NCBI GenBank assembly: GCA_036513895.1 | Contig: DATBYF010000013.1 | Coordinates: forward strand, 26,104 to 90,103 | Length of the DNA stretch: 64,000 nucleotides | Direction: 5' to 3' | Origin: Palsa-147 sp036513895 | GTDB lineage: Bacteria > Acidobacteriota > Terriglobia > Acidiferrales > UBA7541 | In this document: piece after piece, positions 56,164 through 64,000 of the stretch | Position numbering within the stretch: position 1 is the stretch's first letter | Layout: each line of letters starts with the position of its first letter | Notes under the pieces: model-generated | Database searches by the model: none | Seen by the model: the letters and a program-made list of their open reading frames with translations, nothing else | Told to the model about the DNA's origin: nothing | Translations under genes and position numbers: made by a program

Positions 56164-57926
56164 GCGCCACTCCCACACCCGGAACACCGGATGCGCCGCA
56201 GCCCGGGATCGAAGTGCGACAGCCCGGATATTTTCGGCGTCTCTGGGAGCGCTGGGAAGAACGCATACCGCAATTCGGCGAAGGGCAGCTCTTTCTCCTG
56301 CTCGCCGTGGTCATCGGACTTTTTTCAGGTCTCGGCGTGGTCCTGTTTCGAATCGCGATCGAGTGGACGCAGTTGACACTGCTCGGCCCCGAATTGCATC
56401 CCGCAAAAATCAGGCTCCTGCTCGTACCTTCGATCGCAGGGCTCATCGTTGCTGTCCTCGCGATCCACGTGTTTCCGCGTGCGCGCGGCAGTGGCGTGAA
56501 TCAAACGAAGGCCGCGGTGTATATCTTCGATGGATATATACCGTTTGTTACTGTCACCGGAAAATTCGTCATGTGCGCGCTTTCAATTGGCAGCGGGTTT
56601 TCGCTCGGACCCGAAGATCCGTCGCTGCAAATCGGGGCGGGCATCGCGTCCAAACTCGGGCGTGAACTGAAACTCTCACAAGAAAAGATTCGACTGATTG
56701 CGCCGGTTGGCGCGGCCGCAGGATTGGCTGCGGCATTTAACGCGCCGATTTCCGCGGTGCTTTTCGTCATCGAGGAAGTGATAGGAAATTGGAGCGGCGG
56801 CGTTCTGGGCGCAATCATTCTTGCCGCGGTTTCAAGCGTCGTTGTCATGCGTCAGTTTCTGGGCACTGACGCGCTCTTTCGAGTGCCGCCGTTTCGACTG
56901 GAACATCCGGGAGAGCTTTTAGCGTACGCGGTCCTGGGAGTCGTGGGTGGCGGGGCGTCGGTTCTATTTCTTCAATTCATTGCGTTTACGCGACCTCGAT
57001 TGCAGCGGCTTCCGCATTGGACCCAGTATTTCCAGCCGGCGATTGCAGGATTTGCGATTGGCGTAATCGGCATGCGCGCGCCACAAGTGCTTGGCGCCGG
57101 ATATCCGATCATTGATTGGGCGCTGCACGATCAATTCACGTGGAACGTCCTCATAGCTCTGGCCATTTGTAAGATCGTGGCAACCGGCCTCTCGTTCGTC
57201 AGCGGGGCCCCGGGCGGATTGTTCGCGCCAACATTGTTTATCGGCGCGATGATCGGAGGAGCTGTCGGCGGCGTCGAGCACCTGCTGTTCCACCAAATCA
57301 CGGGATCGGTGGGTGCATTCGCACTGGTAGGAATGGGAACGCTGTTTGCCGGATTTTTGCGAGTTCCCATCACATCGGTGTTCATGGTCATTGAGGTCTC
57401 AGGCAGCTACTCGGCCATCGTGCCCGTGATGATTTCGAATACGATTGCTTATCTGATTTCGAGGCGGTATCAGCGCTCTTCGCTCTTTGACATGCTTTCG
57501 CAGCAGGACGGTATTGATCTGCCGTCAATTGAGGAGCAGCGCGAACAGGCTGTGCTTCGCGTCGAGAACGCCATGCAGCGCGTCGCCGGAACCCCGGAAC
57601 AACGGGATGAAATTTTCGCGCAAGCTCTCAAACGAGCGGGTGTGCCGTCCGACGGATATTTTCTATCGCTCGATCGAGCAGGTTGGCGCGTCTGCCGGCG
57701 AAAGCCGACCGCCATTGCCGATGAGAACTCGACAGGAGAAGGCGCGCCCGTGGCCCCAGAAGCGTTAGATACATCACCATATCTCTATCCAGACGAGACT
57801 CTCGAAGAAGCGCTCCGATCTTTCGGAGATTGGCCTGTTTTACCGGTCATCAGCCGGGCTGATTTTTATAAGCTCGGGGGAGTGATCACGCTTCCCGACG
57901 TGCTGCGAGCCTATCGCAGCGAATGA
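56160..57926 (+). CDS. CLC-type chloride channel/antiporter
   Basis: 588 aa. About ten membrane helices (40-450) carry CLC landmarks: GSG (ARGSGVN), GFSLGPEDPS with the gating-glutamate position in GPEDP, GAPGGLFAPTLFIGA (GxFxP filter), and a re-entrant GMGTLFAGFLRVPIT. In typical antiporters the loop reads GREGP; here it is GPEDP, so Glu is kept but Gly is Asp. A cytoplasmic tail (460-588) may be a degenerate regulatory domain. It moves Cl- with or without H+; which cannot be told here. Co-translated with the TPR protein. Confidence 0.9.
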   Translation: MSATPTPGTPDAPQPGIEVRQPGYFRRLWERWEERIPQFGEGQLFLLLAVVIGLFSGLGVVLFRIAIEWTQLTLLGPELHPAKIRLLLVPSIAGLIVAVLAIHVFPRARGSGVNQTKAAVYIFDGYIPFVTVTGKFVMCALSIGSGFSLGPEDPSLQIGAGIASKLGRELKLSQEKIRLIAPVGAAAGLAAAFNAPISAVLFVIEEVIGNWSGGVLGAIILAAVSSVVVMRQFLGTDALFRVPPFRLEHPGELLAYAVLGVVGGGASVLFLQFIAFTRPRLQRLPHWTQYFQPAIAGFAIGVIGMRAPQVLGAGYPIIDWALHDQFTWNVLIALAICKIVATGLSFVSGAPGGLFAPTLFIGAMIGGAVGGVEHLLFHQITGSVGAFALVGMGTLFAGFLRVPITSVFMVIEVSGSYSAIVPVMISNTIAYLISRRYQRSSLFDMLSQQDGIDLPSIEEQREQAVLRVENAMQRVAGTPEQRDEIFAQALKRAGVPSDGYFLSLDRAGWRVCRRKPTAIADENSTGEGAPVAPEALDTSPYLYPDETLEEALRSFGDWPVLPVISRADFYKLGGVITLPDVLRAYRSE

Positions 57927-58103
57927 GCTCCTAAGTGCGTTCGAACGAATAGATTTCCGACAGTCAGCCCCTAAGTCCTTTGTTTCCTTCATATATCTAG
58001 TACCTTTGTACTCCAAAAATCGCCCGGAATTGCCCCATGCGCGCTATTGAGGCTGCGCATAGCTCCCCGTAATCTCAATGAGTGCATAGGGAGGCATCTG
58101 TCC

Positions 58104-58442
58104 GTGGCCCACAAAGAAAGGCGCTCGAGTCGGCGGTTCATGATGAAGCTGCCGCTGACCGTTCGCTGGATGGACAATTCAGTCGTAGGTGAAGTCGCAA
58201 CGGAATCGCGTGAAGTGAGTTCTCGTGGCTTGTATTTCTTTCTGCCCAAAGGCCTGAAGAGCGGCTCTCCGGTAGAGATTGTAATGACATTGCCACACGA
58301 GCTAACGCAAGCCGGTCCGGTGAAAGTGCGTTGTCTCGGCCGCATTTTGCGGACCGATTCGGCAAACCCCGGTGATGTAGGCGTCGCCGCTGCGATCGAA
58401 CGATACGAATTTCTGCGCAACAGCAGCGAAACCGCTGCCTAA
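58104..58442 (+). CDS. PilZ-domain protein, 112 aa
   Basis: GTG at 58104 has AGGGAGG about 9 nt upstream; a TTG at 58047 in frame is less likely. The c-di-GMP-binding PilZ fold begins with RRSSRRFMMKLPLTVRW (RxxxR type) and continues to SREVSSRGLYFFLP (D/NxSxxG-type), with the beta-barrel finishing near GVAAAIERYEFL. A stand-alone cyclic-di-GMP receptor or regulator. A strong hairpin follows. Confidence 0.88.
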   Translation: MAHKERRSSRRFMMKLPLTVRWMDNSVVGEVATESREVSSRGLYFFLPKGLKSGSPVEIVMTLPHELTQAGPVKVRCLGRILRTDSANPGDVGVAAAIERYEFLRNSSETAA

Positions 58443-58788
58443 ACAGACTTCTTACCCAGACCCTGCGGAGATGGGTGAGAGACGGTCCGGGGGTCTTCGT
58501 CCCCTCAGCGAAGCCCCCGGCCAATTTGTTCCTGCCATTTTCCCTGCCATTGACGAAACATTTTCCTGCCTTTCCTCGTAAATCAAATCGAGCTACGAAA
58601 TTTGGACGAATCTGATCGTTGATGTTCGGAACTGGACACAGGCTTCGCGTGAGCGAACAGATTCAGCTTGGGGCGGTAGCGGTTGAGAGCGGTATCTGCT
58701 GTTAATAAAGCAGTTACAGTTACGGCAAATGTGGTTGGTAAGCTGCTCTCGATAGGCCTGAAGGTGTAAGGGTGGCCGGGGGCGTTTC
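58443..58788. other. Intergenic region, 346 bp
   Basis: It contains the hairpin at 58487-58520. No gene is supported in the rest. Confidence 0.4.
58487..58520 (+). terminator. Strong hairpin after the PilZ gene
   Basis: CCGGGGG-T-CTTCG pairs with CGAAG-CCCCCGG (one bulged T) around a short loop, 45 bp after the stop. The T-run is modest. Confidence 0.55.
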
Positions 58789-59430
58789 ATGCACAGTGAA
58801 CGACGGAGCGACGCAGGAATTGGGATGACTAAGGCCGGCGAGCGTCTGGGCATCTCCTGGACTGCAGTATTGACGCTTATTTTCGGATTGGTCGCTAATA
58901 GTTCAGTAGTGAGAGAAGCCGGCGCGCTGCTATTGGCAACGCAGTCGAATGGCAGCGACATCGCTGCTGATTATGCAAAAGCCCAACTCCGCAAAACCCA
59001 CCTCACGTTCGTTGACGACGTCGCGGGAATTCAAGTCGTAAGTGAAGGACCGCGCGCCGGTAGCCCGCTAATCAGGGCGCGCGAGACCCCATTTACCCTG
59101 ACTGGCCACGGAGATCCCGATTTGATCGTTGGCGCAACCGTCGCGCTCAACTCGTTCTCGCAGGTTTGCCCGAAGCCGATTCTGGGACGCGCGTTGCTGC
59201 CCGGGGATGCATCAACGGGACATCGCATAGTTCTCCTGAGCGAGCGATTGTGGCGCCGGCGATTTGATGGCGATCCGACGCTAATTGGGAAGACGATCAC
59301 ACTGAATAAGCACGCGTACACTGTAGTCGGCATCATGCCTGCAGATTTCTGGTTCCCGTATCGCTCCGATCCAGTCGAGCTTTGGATTCCGCAAAAGACC
59401 GCGCCGGATCGCGATCTGCTCATAACTTAG
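58789..59430 (+). pseudogene. Remnant of an ADOP/MacB-like permease
   Basis: 213 aa. Residues 20-60 form one membrane helix-like segment. Residues 100-205 read as the second half of a MacB periplasmic core (VLLSERLWRRRFDGDPTLIGKTITLN, then YTVVGIMPADFWFP). The leader with the DLRY start, and all later FtsX helices, are missing, so the protein lacks the permease part. It may be a degraded or a shortened gene. Confidence 0.6.
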
Positions 59431-59622
59431 ACGCAGCGCAAATTCCGCATAAATCTTCTGGGCCCCTGTATTCGTGAGCTCCCTGGCTCGATGCCGGAGC
59501 GCTCTGTCTCGCCGCACCAAACTTACGAAATCCTTATGCCGTCTTTATTCCTTCTTTACCTGCCCTGAGACAAACTTCGTTGGTAAGAACTTTAAGAGAA
59601 TTGAAGTAGAAGAAGTCCGATA

Positions 59623-59727
59623 GTGGCTGCTTTAATATTTTGCGCAATTTCATTATTGGGAGTGACGTTCATGCTGATCTTCCTGATTCAGCTCCTTCGG
59701 GAGGGTAACCGCAAACGACACCACTGA
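59623..59727 (+). CDS. Possible 34-aa small membrane protein
   Basis: GTG start, one hydrophobic segment (AALIFCAISLLGVTFMLIFL) followed by a basic tail (REGNRKRHH). An AGAAGAAG stretch lies just upstream. The composition and 'positive inside' tail fit a real one-TM peptide of the kind seen near Acidobacteriota genes. The remaining about 300 bp of this gap (59431-59622, 59728-59834) hold nothing I recognise. Confidence 0.4.
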   Translation: MAALIFCAISLLGVTFMLIFLIQLLREGNRKRHH

Positions 59728-59834
59728 GCACTGGTATCGAGTATCCGCCCGTTATGTCGAAAAGATGGAGAGGCCGGTCATTCGGCCCGAATATGACATC
59801 GACGTAATTATTAGAAAGGTCTGGGGGTAGTTCG

Positions 59835-61616
59835 ATGAAAATACAAAAAATGTCTTTCAGTGCCGGTGCGTTCACCGCTGCGATATCGATGGTTCTGTTG
59901 TTCGGTGCAGCGCCGCAGCGTGCCGCCGCACAGACAATCTCTCAAGCTTCGGCGGCGCTTCCCGAAGCGACCGGCGAGGTGACGCACGAAACAACGCCCG
60001 ATACAGCGCGCGACAAGAAGGCCGCGCCGGCTGCGAGCGACACCACGGCCGCAATTCTCGACGAGCTCGAGAAAATGCGCGCCCGCATCGCGGAGCTTGA
60101 GGCCCAGCTCAAGCAGCAAATGGGCGCCAATGCTAATGCGATTGTGACTTCGACCAATCAACCGGCGGGCACGAATACGGGCGTCGCGAACGCGACGACA
60201 GCGAACCCTCCCGCCAATTACGAACACATTCCGCAAACCGCTCAAGTTGCGACAACAGAAAAAAAGCCTGCGAAGATAGATCCATTTTCGGACGCGGACT
60301 GGACCTGGCTAAATGGCAATCCGCGAACGAAAGACGTGCCGCTTGATACGAAATTCTTCACACCCGAAATTCGAGCTGACACGGTCTACGTCTTTGATTT
60401 CAACCGTCCCACGGATCACTCGATAGGCGGATCAAGCGAACTTTTCCGGTCGCAAGAAGTCCAACTGACACAACTCGGCGTCGGCGGCGACTTCCACTAT
60501 GACAATGTTCGCGGCAGGCTGATGACCCAGTTCGGCATGTACTCAGTGACGACTCCACGAAATGATCCCAGCCCCGGGCACGGTCAATGGGACCTTGCCG
60601 ATGCCTACCGCTACGTGTCGGAAGCTTATGGCGGATATCACTTCAATGTACTTCACGGCGTAAATGTGGACGCGGGAATCTTCATGTCTTACATCGGCCT
60701 ATTCAGCTACTACAATTTCGATAATTGGGCCTACCAACCTTCTTACGTTTCATCCAACACGCCGTGGTTTTTCAATGGCGTGCGCGTGCAGGTTTTTCCC
60801 ACGGCTCATTTGAAAATTGAGCCCTGGTTCATCAATGGATGGCAATCGTACGGCTCATCCAATCACACCCCTGGTCTTGGCGGTCAGATCAAATGGACTC
60901 CAACGAATTGGATCAACGTGATTTCGAACAATTACGGCCTGGGCCAGGACGATCTGTTCGTGCCGAATCGCAAGCGCATCCACACCGACGATAGCATCGA
61001 AGTGAAATACTTCGACCGGCCGGACAACATGCTCGACAAAATGGCGTTCACCTTCACTGGCGACATGGGTTGTGAGTACGGCGGCGGGGTGAGTTGCTAT
61101 GGCGATCGCAAGGGTGGCCCCAAGCAGAGCTTCATCGGGTACATGCTGTACAACCGATTCTGGTTCCACAAAGATTTGTTCGGATTGACCCTAGGTGGCG
61201 GACAGATTAACAATCCCGGACGCTATCTCGTGCTGCTGCCGCCGATCAATGGTGAGAGCGCCATTACAGCAGCATCGAGTTCGCCCTACTTCACCGAGAA
61301 TCCCGGCGATCCCTTTAAAGCGTGGGATTCATCGGTCACCTTCGACTACATGCCCAAGCAATACATCACGTTCCGCTGGGAATATGATTATCGCCACGCG
61401 AGTGTGCCGTATTGGACGGGTCGCGGCGGCATCACGCCTCCAGGTGGAAACAACGGTTCGCCGCAATTCTACAGTTGCATGAGCGGCGTCTCATCTGGCC
61501 AAGCGAGTCTTGGGCCGGCGGAAGCCGCGTGCGGCGGAGGAATTAGTAGTGTCTGGTTCCCGGATTTGCGGAGGGACGAATCGTTCATTGATATGTCGAT
61601 CTTGGTAAAGTTCTAG
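59835..61616 (+). CDS. BBP2/OmpL-like outer-membrane porin
   Basis: 593 aa. The signal peptide ends at AAAQ. An Ala-rich region and a coiled coil (ILDELEKMRARIAELEAQLK) span about 70-97. The barrel starts near 150 with alternating aromatic strands (VYVFDFNRPTDHSIGG, AYGGYHFNVLHGVNVDAGIF) and ends in the C-terminal Phe (SILVKF), as outer-membrane barrels do. It is directly upstream of the kdp cluster (62 bp) and may feed potassium or another small solute to the periplasm. Substrate not shown. Confidence 0.85.
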   Translation: MKIQKMSFSAGAFTAAISMVLLFGAAPQRAAAQTISQASAALPEATGEVTHETTPDTARDKKAAPAASDTTAAILDELEKMRARIAELEAQLKQQMGANANAIVTSTNQPAGTNTGVANATTANPPANYEHIPQTAQVATTEKKPAKIDPFSDADWTWLNGNPRTKDVPLDTKFFTPEIRADTVYVFDFNRPTDHSIGGSSELFRSQEVQLTQLGVGGDFHYDNVRGRLMTQFGMYSVTTPRNDPSPGHGQWDLADAYRYVSEAYGGYHFNVLHGVNVDAGIFMSYIGLFSYYNFDNWAYQPSYVSSNTPWFFNGVRVQVFPTAHLKIEPWFINGWQSYGSSNHTPGLGGQIKWTPTNWINVISNNYGLGQDDLFVPNRKRIHTDDSIEVKYFDRPDNMLDKMAFTFTGDMGCEYGGGVSCYGDRKGGPKQSFIGYMLYNRFWFHKDLFGLTLGGGQINNPGRYLVLLPPINGESAITAASSSPYFTENPGDPFKAWDSSVTFDYMPKQYITFRWEYDYRHASVPYWTGRGGITPPGGNNGSPQFYSCMSGVSSGQASLGPAEAACGGGISSVWFPDLRRDESFIDMSILVKF

Positions 61617-61678
61617 CGCTGCGCGCGTAATTTTTGGCGCGTGCGATCGCGCCGACTTGCGGTGTAGGAGGCCAGGCA

Positions 61679-61765
61679 ATGATGGATGTGGTGTTCATCG
61701 TAGTTACGATCGCTTTTTTTGCGGGCGCGCTCGCGTATGTCCGGGCGTGCGAGAAGTTGAAATAG
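61679..61765 (+). CDS. 28-aa transmembrane peptide upstream of kdpF
   Basis: GGAGG 8 nt before an ATG (a second ATG is adjacent). The peptide is one hydrophobic helix (VVFIVVTIAFFAGALAYV) with a charged end (RACEKLK). It is 10 bp before kdpF and therefore in the same transcript. It looks like a second small subunit or accessory of the Kdp pump, but this is inferred from position and shape. Confidence 0.6.
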   Translation: MMDVVFIVVTIAFFAGALAYVRACEKLK

Positions 61766-61775
61766 AGGAGCGCCG

Positions 61776-61865
61776 ATGAGTTTCGAGACCCTTGCGCTGC
61801 TGGTGATTTGCGGATTGCTGTTCGGCTTCTTGCTCTACGCGCTCTTGAAGGCGGAGAAGTTCTAA
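61776..61865 (+). CDS. kdpF: KdpF, small subunit of the potassium pump
   Basis: 29 aa, one helix with the KdpF ending LLYALLKAEKF, GAGGAG upstream. KdpF stabilises the KdpABC complex. It is 25 bp before kdpA. Confidence 0.88.
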   Translation: MSFETLALLVICGLLFGFLLYALLKAEKF

Positions 61866-61890
61866 AGCAAAAAAGTTCTAACTCCTAACC

Positions 61891-63663
61891 ATGACTCCCA
61901 ATGGATGGTTTCAAATCGGCGTTTTCCTCTTCGTGATCCTCTTGATTACGAAGCCACTCGGGATTTTTATGGCCCGCGTCTTCGAGCGAGAGAAGACATT
62001 TCTGGATTTCGTTTTTCGACCGGTCGAGCGATTGCTGTATCGCGTCACGGGCGTGGACGAAAACGCCGAGATGCGATGGACGGAATACGCTGGCTCGATG
62101 TTGCTGTTTAGTTTTGTGACGATGGCGGTTCTCTACCTCATCGAGCGCATGCAGCACTGGTTGCCGCTCAATCCCCAGCGGCTCGCGAATGTGGCGCCCG
62201 ATCTTGCGTTCAATACGGCGGCGTCGTTCACCACAAATACAAACTGGCAGGCCTACACCCCCGAAACGACGATGAGCTATTTGACGCAAATGGCCGGGCT
62301 CGCCTACCACAATTTTATTTCGGCCGCCGTGGGCATAGTCATGGCAATCGCCTTAATTCGCGGAATCGCGCGGCGGGAGCGCGAAACGATCGGTAACTTC
62401 TGGGTGGATTTGACGCGTTGCCTCTTCTGGATTCTGTTGCCGATATGTATCGTGATCGCGCTCGCGTTTGTATCGCAGGGCGTGGTGCAGAATCTGAAAC
62501 CCTACGACACTGCCTCGCTCGTCGAGTCACAACAGGTGACGACTACGGGAGCAGATGGCAAAACTACGACGCAGACCGTCACCGAGCAGACGATTGCACA
62601 AGGGCCGGTAGCCTCGCAGGAAGCAGTCAAGATGTTCGGGACGAACGGCGGCGGATTCTTCAATACGAATAGCGCCCATCCATTCGAAAATCCGACACCG
62701 CTCGCCAATTTCATCCAGCTGCTTCTTATCTTTGCGATTCCGTCGGCGTTGACGTACACGCTTGGAAGAATGACGGGTTCGCGGCGGCACGGCTGGGCCG
62801 TGTGGATGGCGATGACGTTTCTTTTCGTCGCCGGGGTCAGCATTGCGTACTGGGCGGAGGCGCGTGGTAACCCGCTTCTGCATGGAGCCGACCAGAGCGT
62901 CACGGCGCTGCAGCCTGGCGGGAACATGGAAGGGAAGGAAACTCGCTTCGGCATTGCGAATTCTGCGTTATTTGCGACGGTTACGACGGATGCGAGCTGC
63001 GGCGCCGTCAACGGGATGCACGATTCGTTTACTCCACTGGGCGGCCTTGTGCCGCTCGTCAACATCATGCTCGGCGAAGTTGTTTTCGGCGGTGTGGGCG
63101 CGGGACTCTACGGCATCGTGGTGTTCGTGATTCTAGCTGTGTTCATCGCGGGACTGATGGTGGGGAGAACGCCGGAATATCTTGGGAAAAAAATCGAAGC
63201 GTACGACATCAAGATGGCCATGCTCGCGGTGCTGATCTCGTCCACGGTGATTCTCCTTTTCTCTGCTGTCGCGTCGGTGGAAAAATTCGGGACCTCCAGC
63301 ATCACGAATCCGGGCCCGCATGGACTTTCGCAGATTCTCTACGCCTACACGTCGTCGGCGGGGAATAACGGCTCTGCGTTTGCCGGATTAAATGCCAACA
63401 CGCTCTGGTACAACACGAGCACGGCATTAGTGATGCTGTTCGGCCGGTTCTTCATGGTGATTCCGATTCTCGCCATCGCTGGGAATCTGGCGAAGAAAAA
63501 AATCACTCCGGAGTCCGTCGGCACCTTTCCTGTAACCGGTCCGCTGTTCACGGTCCTGCTCGTCTCCACTGTCATTATTGTCGGCGCGCTGACGTTTTTC
63601 CCCGCGCTCAGCCTCGGGCCCATTCTTGAACACCTGCAGATGATGGCCGGAAAGGTGTTTTGA
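61891..63663 (+). CDS. kdpA: KdpA, potassium-binding subunit of Kdp ATPase
   Basis: 590 aa. Ten membrane helices with the KdpA pore loops: FTTNTNWQAYTPETTMSY, GTNGGGFFNTNSAHPF, DASCGAVNGMHDSFTPLGG and SSAGNNGSAFAGLN, whose glycines line the K+ filter. KdpA takes K+ from the periplasm and works with KdpB to pump it in at very low external K+. The gene is complete, 7 bp before kdpB. No kdpDE or riboswitch is seen in the window. Confidence 0.96.
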   Translation: MTPNGWFQIGVFLFVILLITKPLGIFMARVFEREKTFLDFVFRPVERLLYRVTGVDENAEMRWTEYAGSMLLFSFVTMAVLYLIERMQHWLPLNPQRLANVAPDLAFNTAASFTTNTNWQAYTPETTMSYLTQMAGLAYHNFISAAVGIVMAIALIRGIARRERETIGNFWVDLTRCLFWILLPICIVIALAFVSQGVVQNLKPYDTASLVESQQVTTTGADGKTTTQTVTEQTIAQGPVASQEAVKMFGTNGGGFFNTNSAHPFENPTPLANFIQLLLIFAIPSALTYTLGRMTGSRRHGWAVWMAMTFLFVAGVSIAYWAEARGNPLLHGADQSVTALQPGGNMEGKETRFGIANSALFATVTTDASCGAVNGMHDSFTPLGGLVPLVNIMLGEVVFGGVGAGLYGIVVFVILAVFIAGLMVGRTPEYLGKKIEAYDIKMAMLAVLISSTVILLFSAVASVEKFGTSSITNPGPHGLSQILYAYTSSAGNNGSAFAGLNANTLWYNTSTALVMLFGRFFMVIPILAIAGNLAKKKITPESVGTFPVTGPLFTVLLVSTVIIVGALTFFPALSLGPILEHLQMMAGKVF

Positions 63664-63670
63664 GACGGCC

Positions 63671-64000
63671 ATGTCCACAACGCCGAAATCAAGGACACTG
63701 GGGGATCCGAATTTACTCCGTGTCGCGATCGTTGATTCTTTTCGGAAGCTTGACCCGCGCGTCCTTTACAAAAATCCGGTGATGTTTGTCGTCGAAGTGG
63801 GAGCAGTGCTCACCACGATTGAGTGGGCTTACGATGTCATGCATCACATGAGCGGTACCGGATTCGGCCTGCAGATCACGCTTTGGCTGTGGTTTACCGT
63901 GCTCTTCGCGAACTTTGCGGAAGCTACCGCTGAGGGCCGCGGCAAGGCGCAAGCCGAGACCCTGCGAAAAGCAAAGGCTGAAACGACCGCGCACCGGCTG
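63671..64000 (+). CDS. kdpB: KdpB N-terminus, cut by window end
   Basis: 110 codons to the edge. The start matches KdpB: a short basic leader, then DPRVLYKNPVMFVVEVGA and the first helices, ending in an ANFAEATAEGRGKAQAETL stretch that leads to the P-type ATPase actuator domain. The catalytic DKTG and the rest lie outside. It hydrolyses ATP for K+ transport. Confidence 0.95.
   Translation, partial: MSTTPKSRTLGDPNLLRVAIVDSFRKLDPRVLYKNPVMFVVEVGAVLTTIEWAYDVMHHMSGTGFGLQITLWLWFTVLFANFAEATAEGRGKAQAETLRKAKAETTAHRL

Noticed and set aside
57989..58420. 143-codon frame opposite the PilZ gene
   Set aside because: The PilZ domain on the plus strand is clear.
1..64000. CRISPR arrays, rRNA, prophage virion or conjugation genes
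   Set aside because: None seen on either strand.

Overview
The window looks like a chromosome segment of a soil-type Acidobacteriota. The signs are MacB/FtsX-like permeases of the 'ADOP' type without an ATPase, a zinc-ribbon Ser/Thr kinase fused to TPRs, a MerR-TPR fusion, a VPS10/BNR-repeat secreted protein, and a BBP2-type porin next to kdp. No ribosomal or other strict marker is present, so the phylum is inferred from gene content only. Both flanks are GC-rich; the middle third reads visibly poorer in GC (not computed).

Left flank (1-8646): a CDS fragment running in from the window edge, the kinase-TPR protein, a multi-pass membrane protein, a secreted M48-like protein that has lost its HExxH, and a small conserved cytoplasmic protein.

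Integrated island (8647-43224): a 46-bp direct repeat, identical to the 3' part of tRNA-His(GTG), bounds about 34.5 kb. The intact tRNA is at the right end, next to a tyrosine integrase, an RHH-like protein and an excisionase-like HTH protein. TGTTCCC repeats near both ends may be integrase arm sites. The island has three parts. (i) 9.1-22.2 kb holds unusual cargo: a PD-(D/E)xK-like protein, a secreted clostripain-like protease operon, small paired hypotheticals, and a three-gene operon of cytochrome c-like, membrane and CelD-like proteins. (ii) 22.4-37 kb is a defence cluster: apeA-mod-res (a HEPN protein placed first in a type III restriction-modification operon), a divergent SIR2-STAND protein, an XRE regulator beside a NucS-like nuclease, a decayed McrA-like HNH nuclease, and a DUF262-HEPN pair. 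Relics of a DUF429-like and a SnoaL-like gene are interspersed. (iii) 38.3-43.2 kb is a control/replication/integration module.

Right flank (43.3-64 kb): a frameshifted ADOP permease gene, the VPS10/BNR protein, an ECF sigma factor overlapping a triple-VOC protein, a MerR-TPR regulator, a NarL-type two-component pair, a TPR protein overlapping a CLC transporter, a PilZ protein, a truncated ADOP remnant, a porin, and the start of a kdp operon (small TM peptide, kdpF, kdpA, kdpB cut by the window edge).

The best candidates for undescribed biology are the apeA-mod-res operon, the two unexplained island operons at 10.4-14.7 and 18.4-22.2 kb, and the DUF262-HEPN pair.
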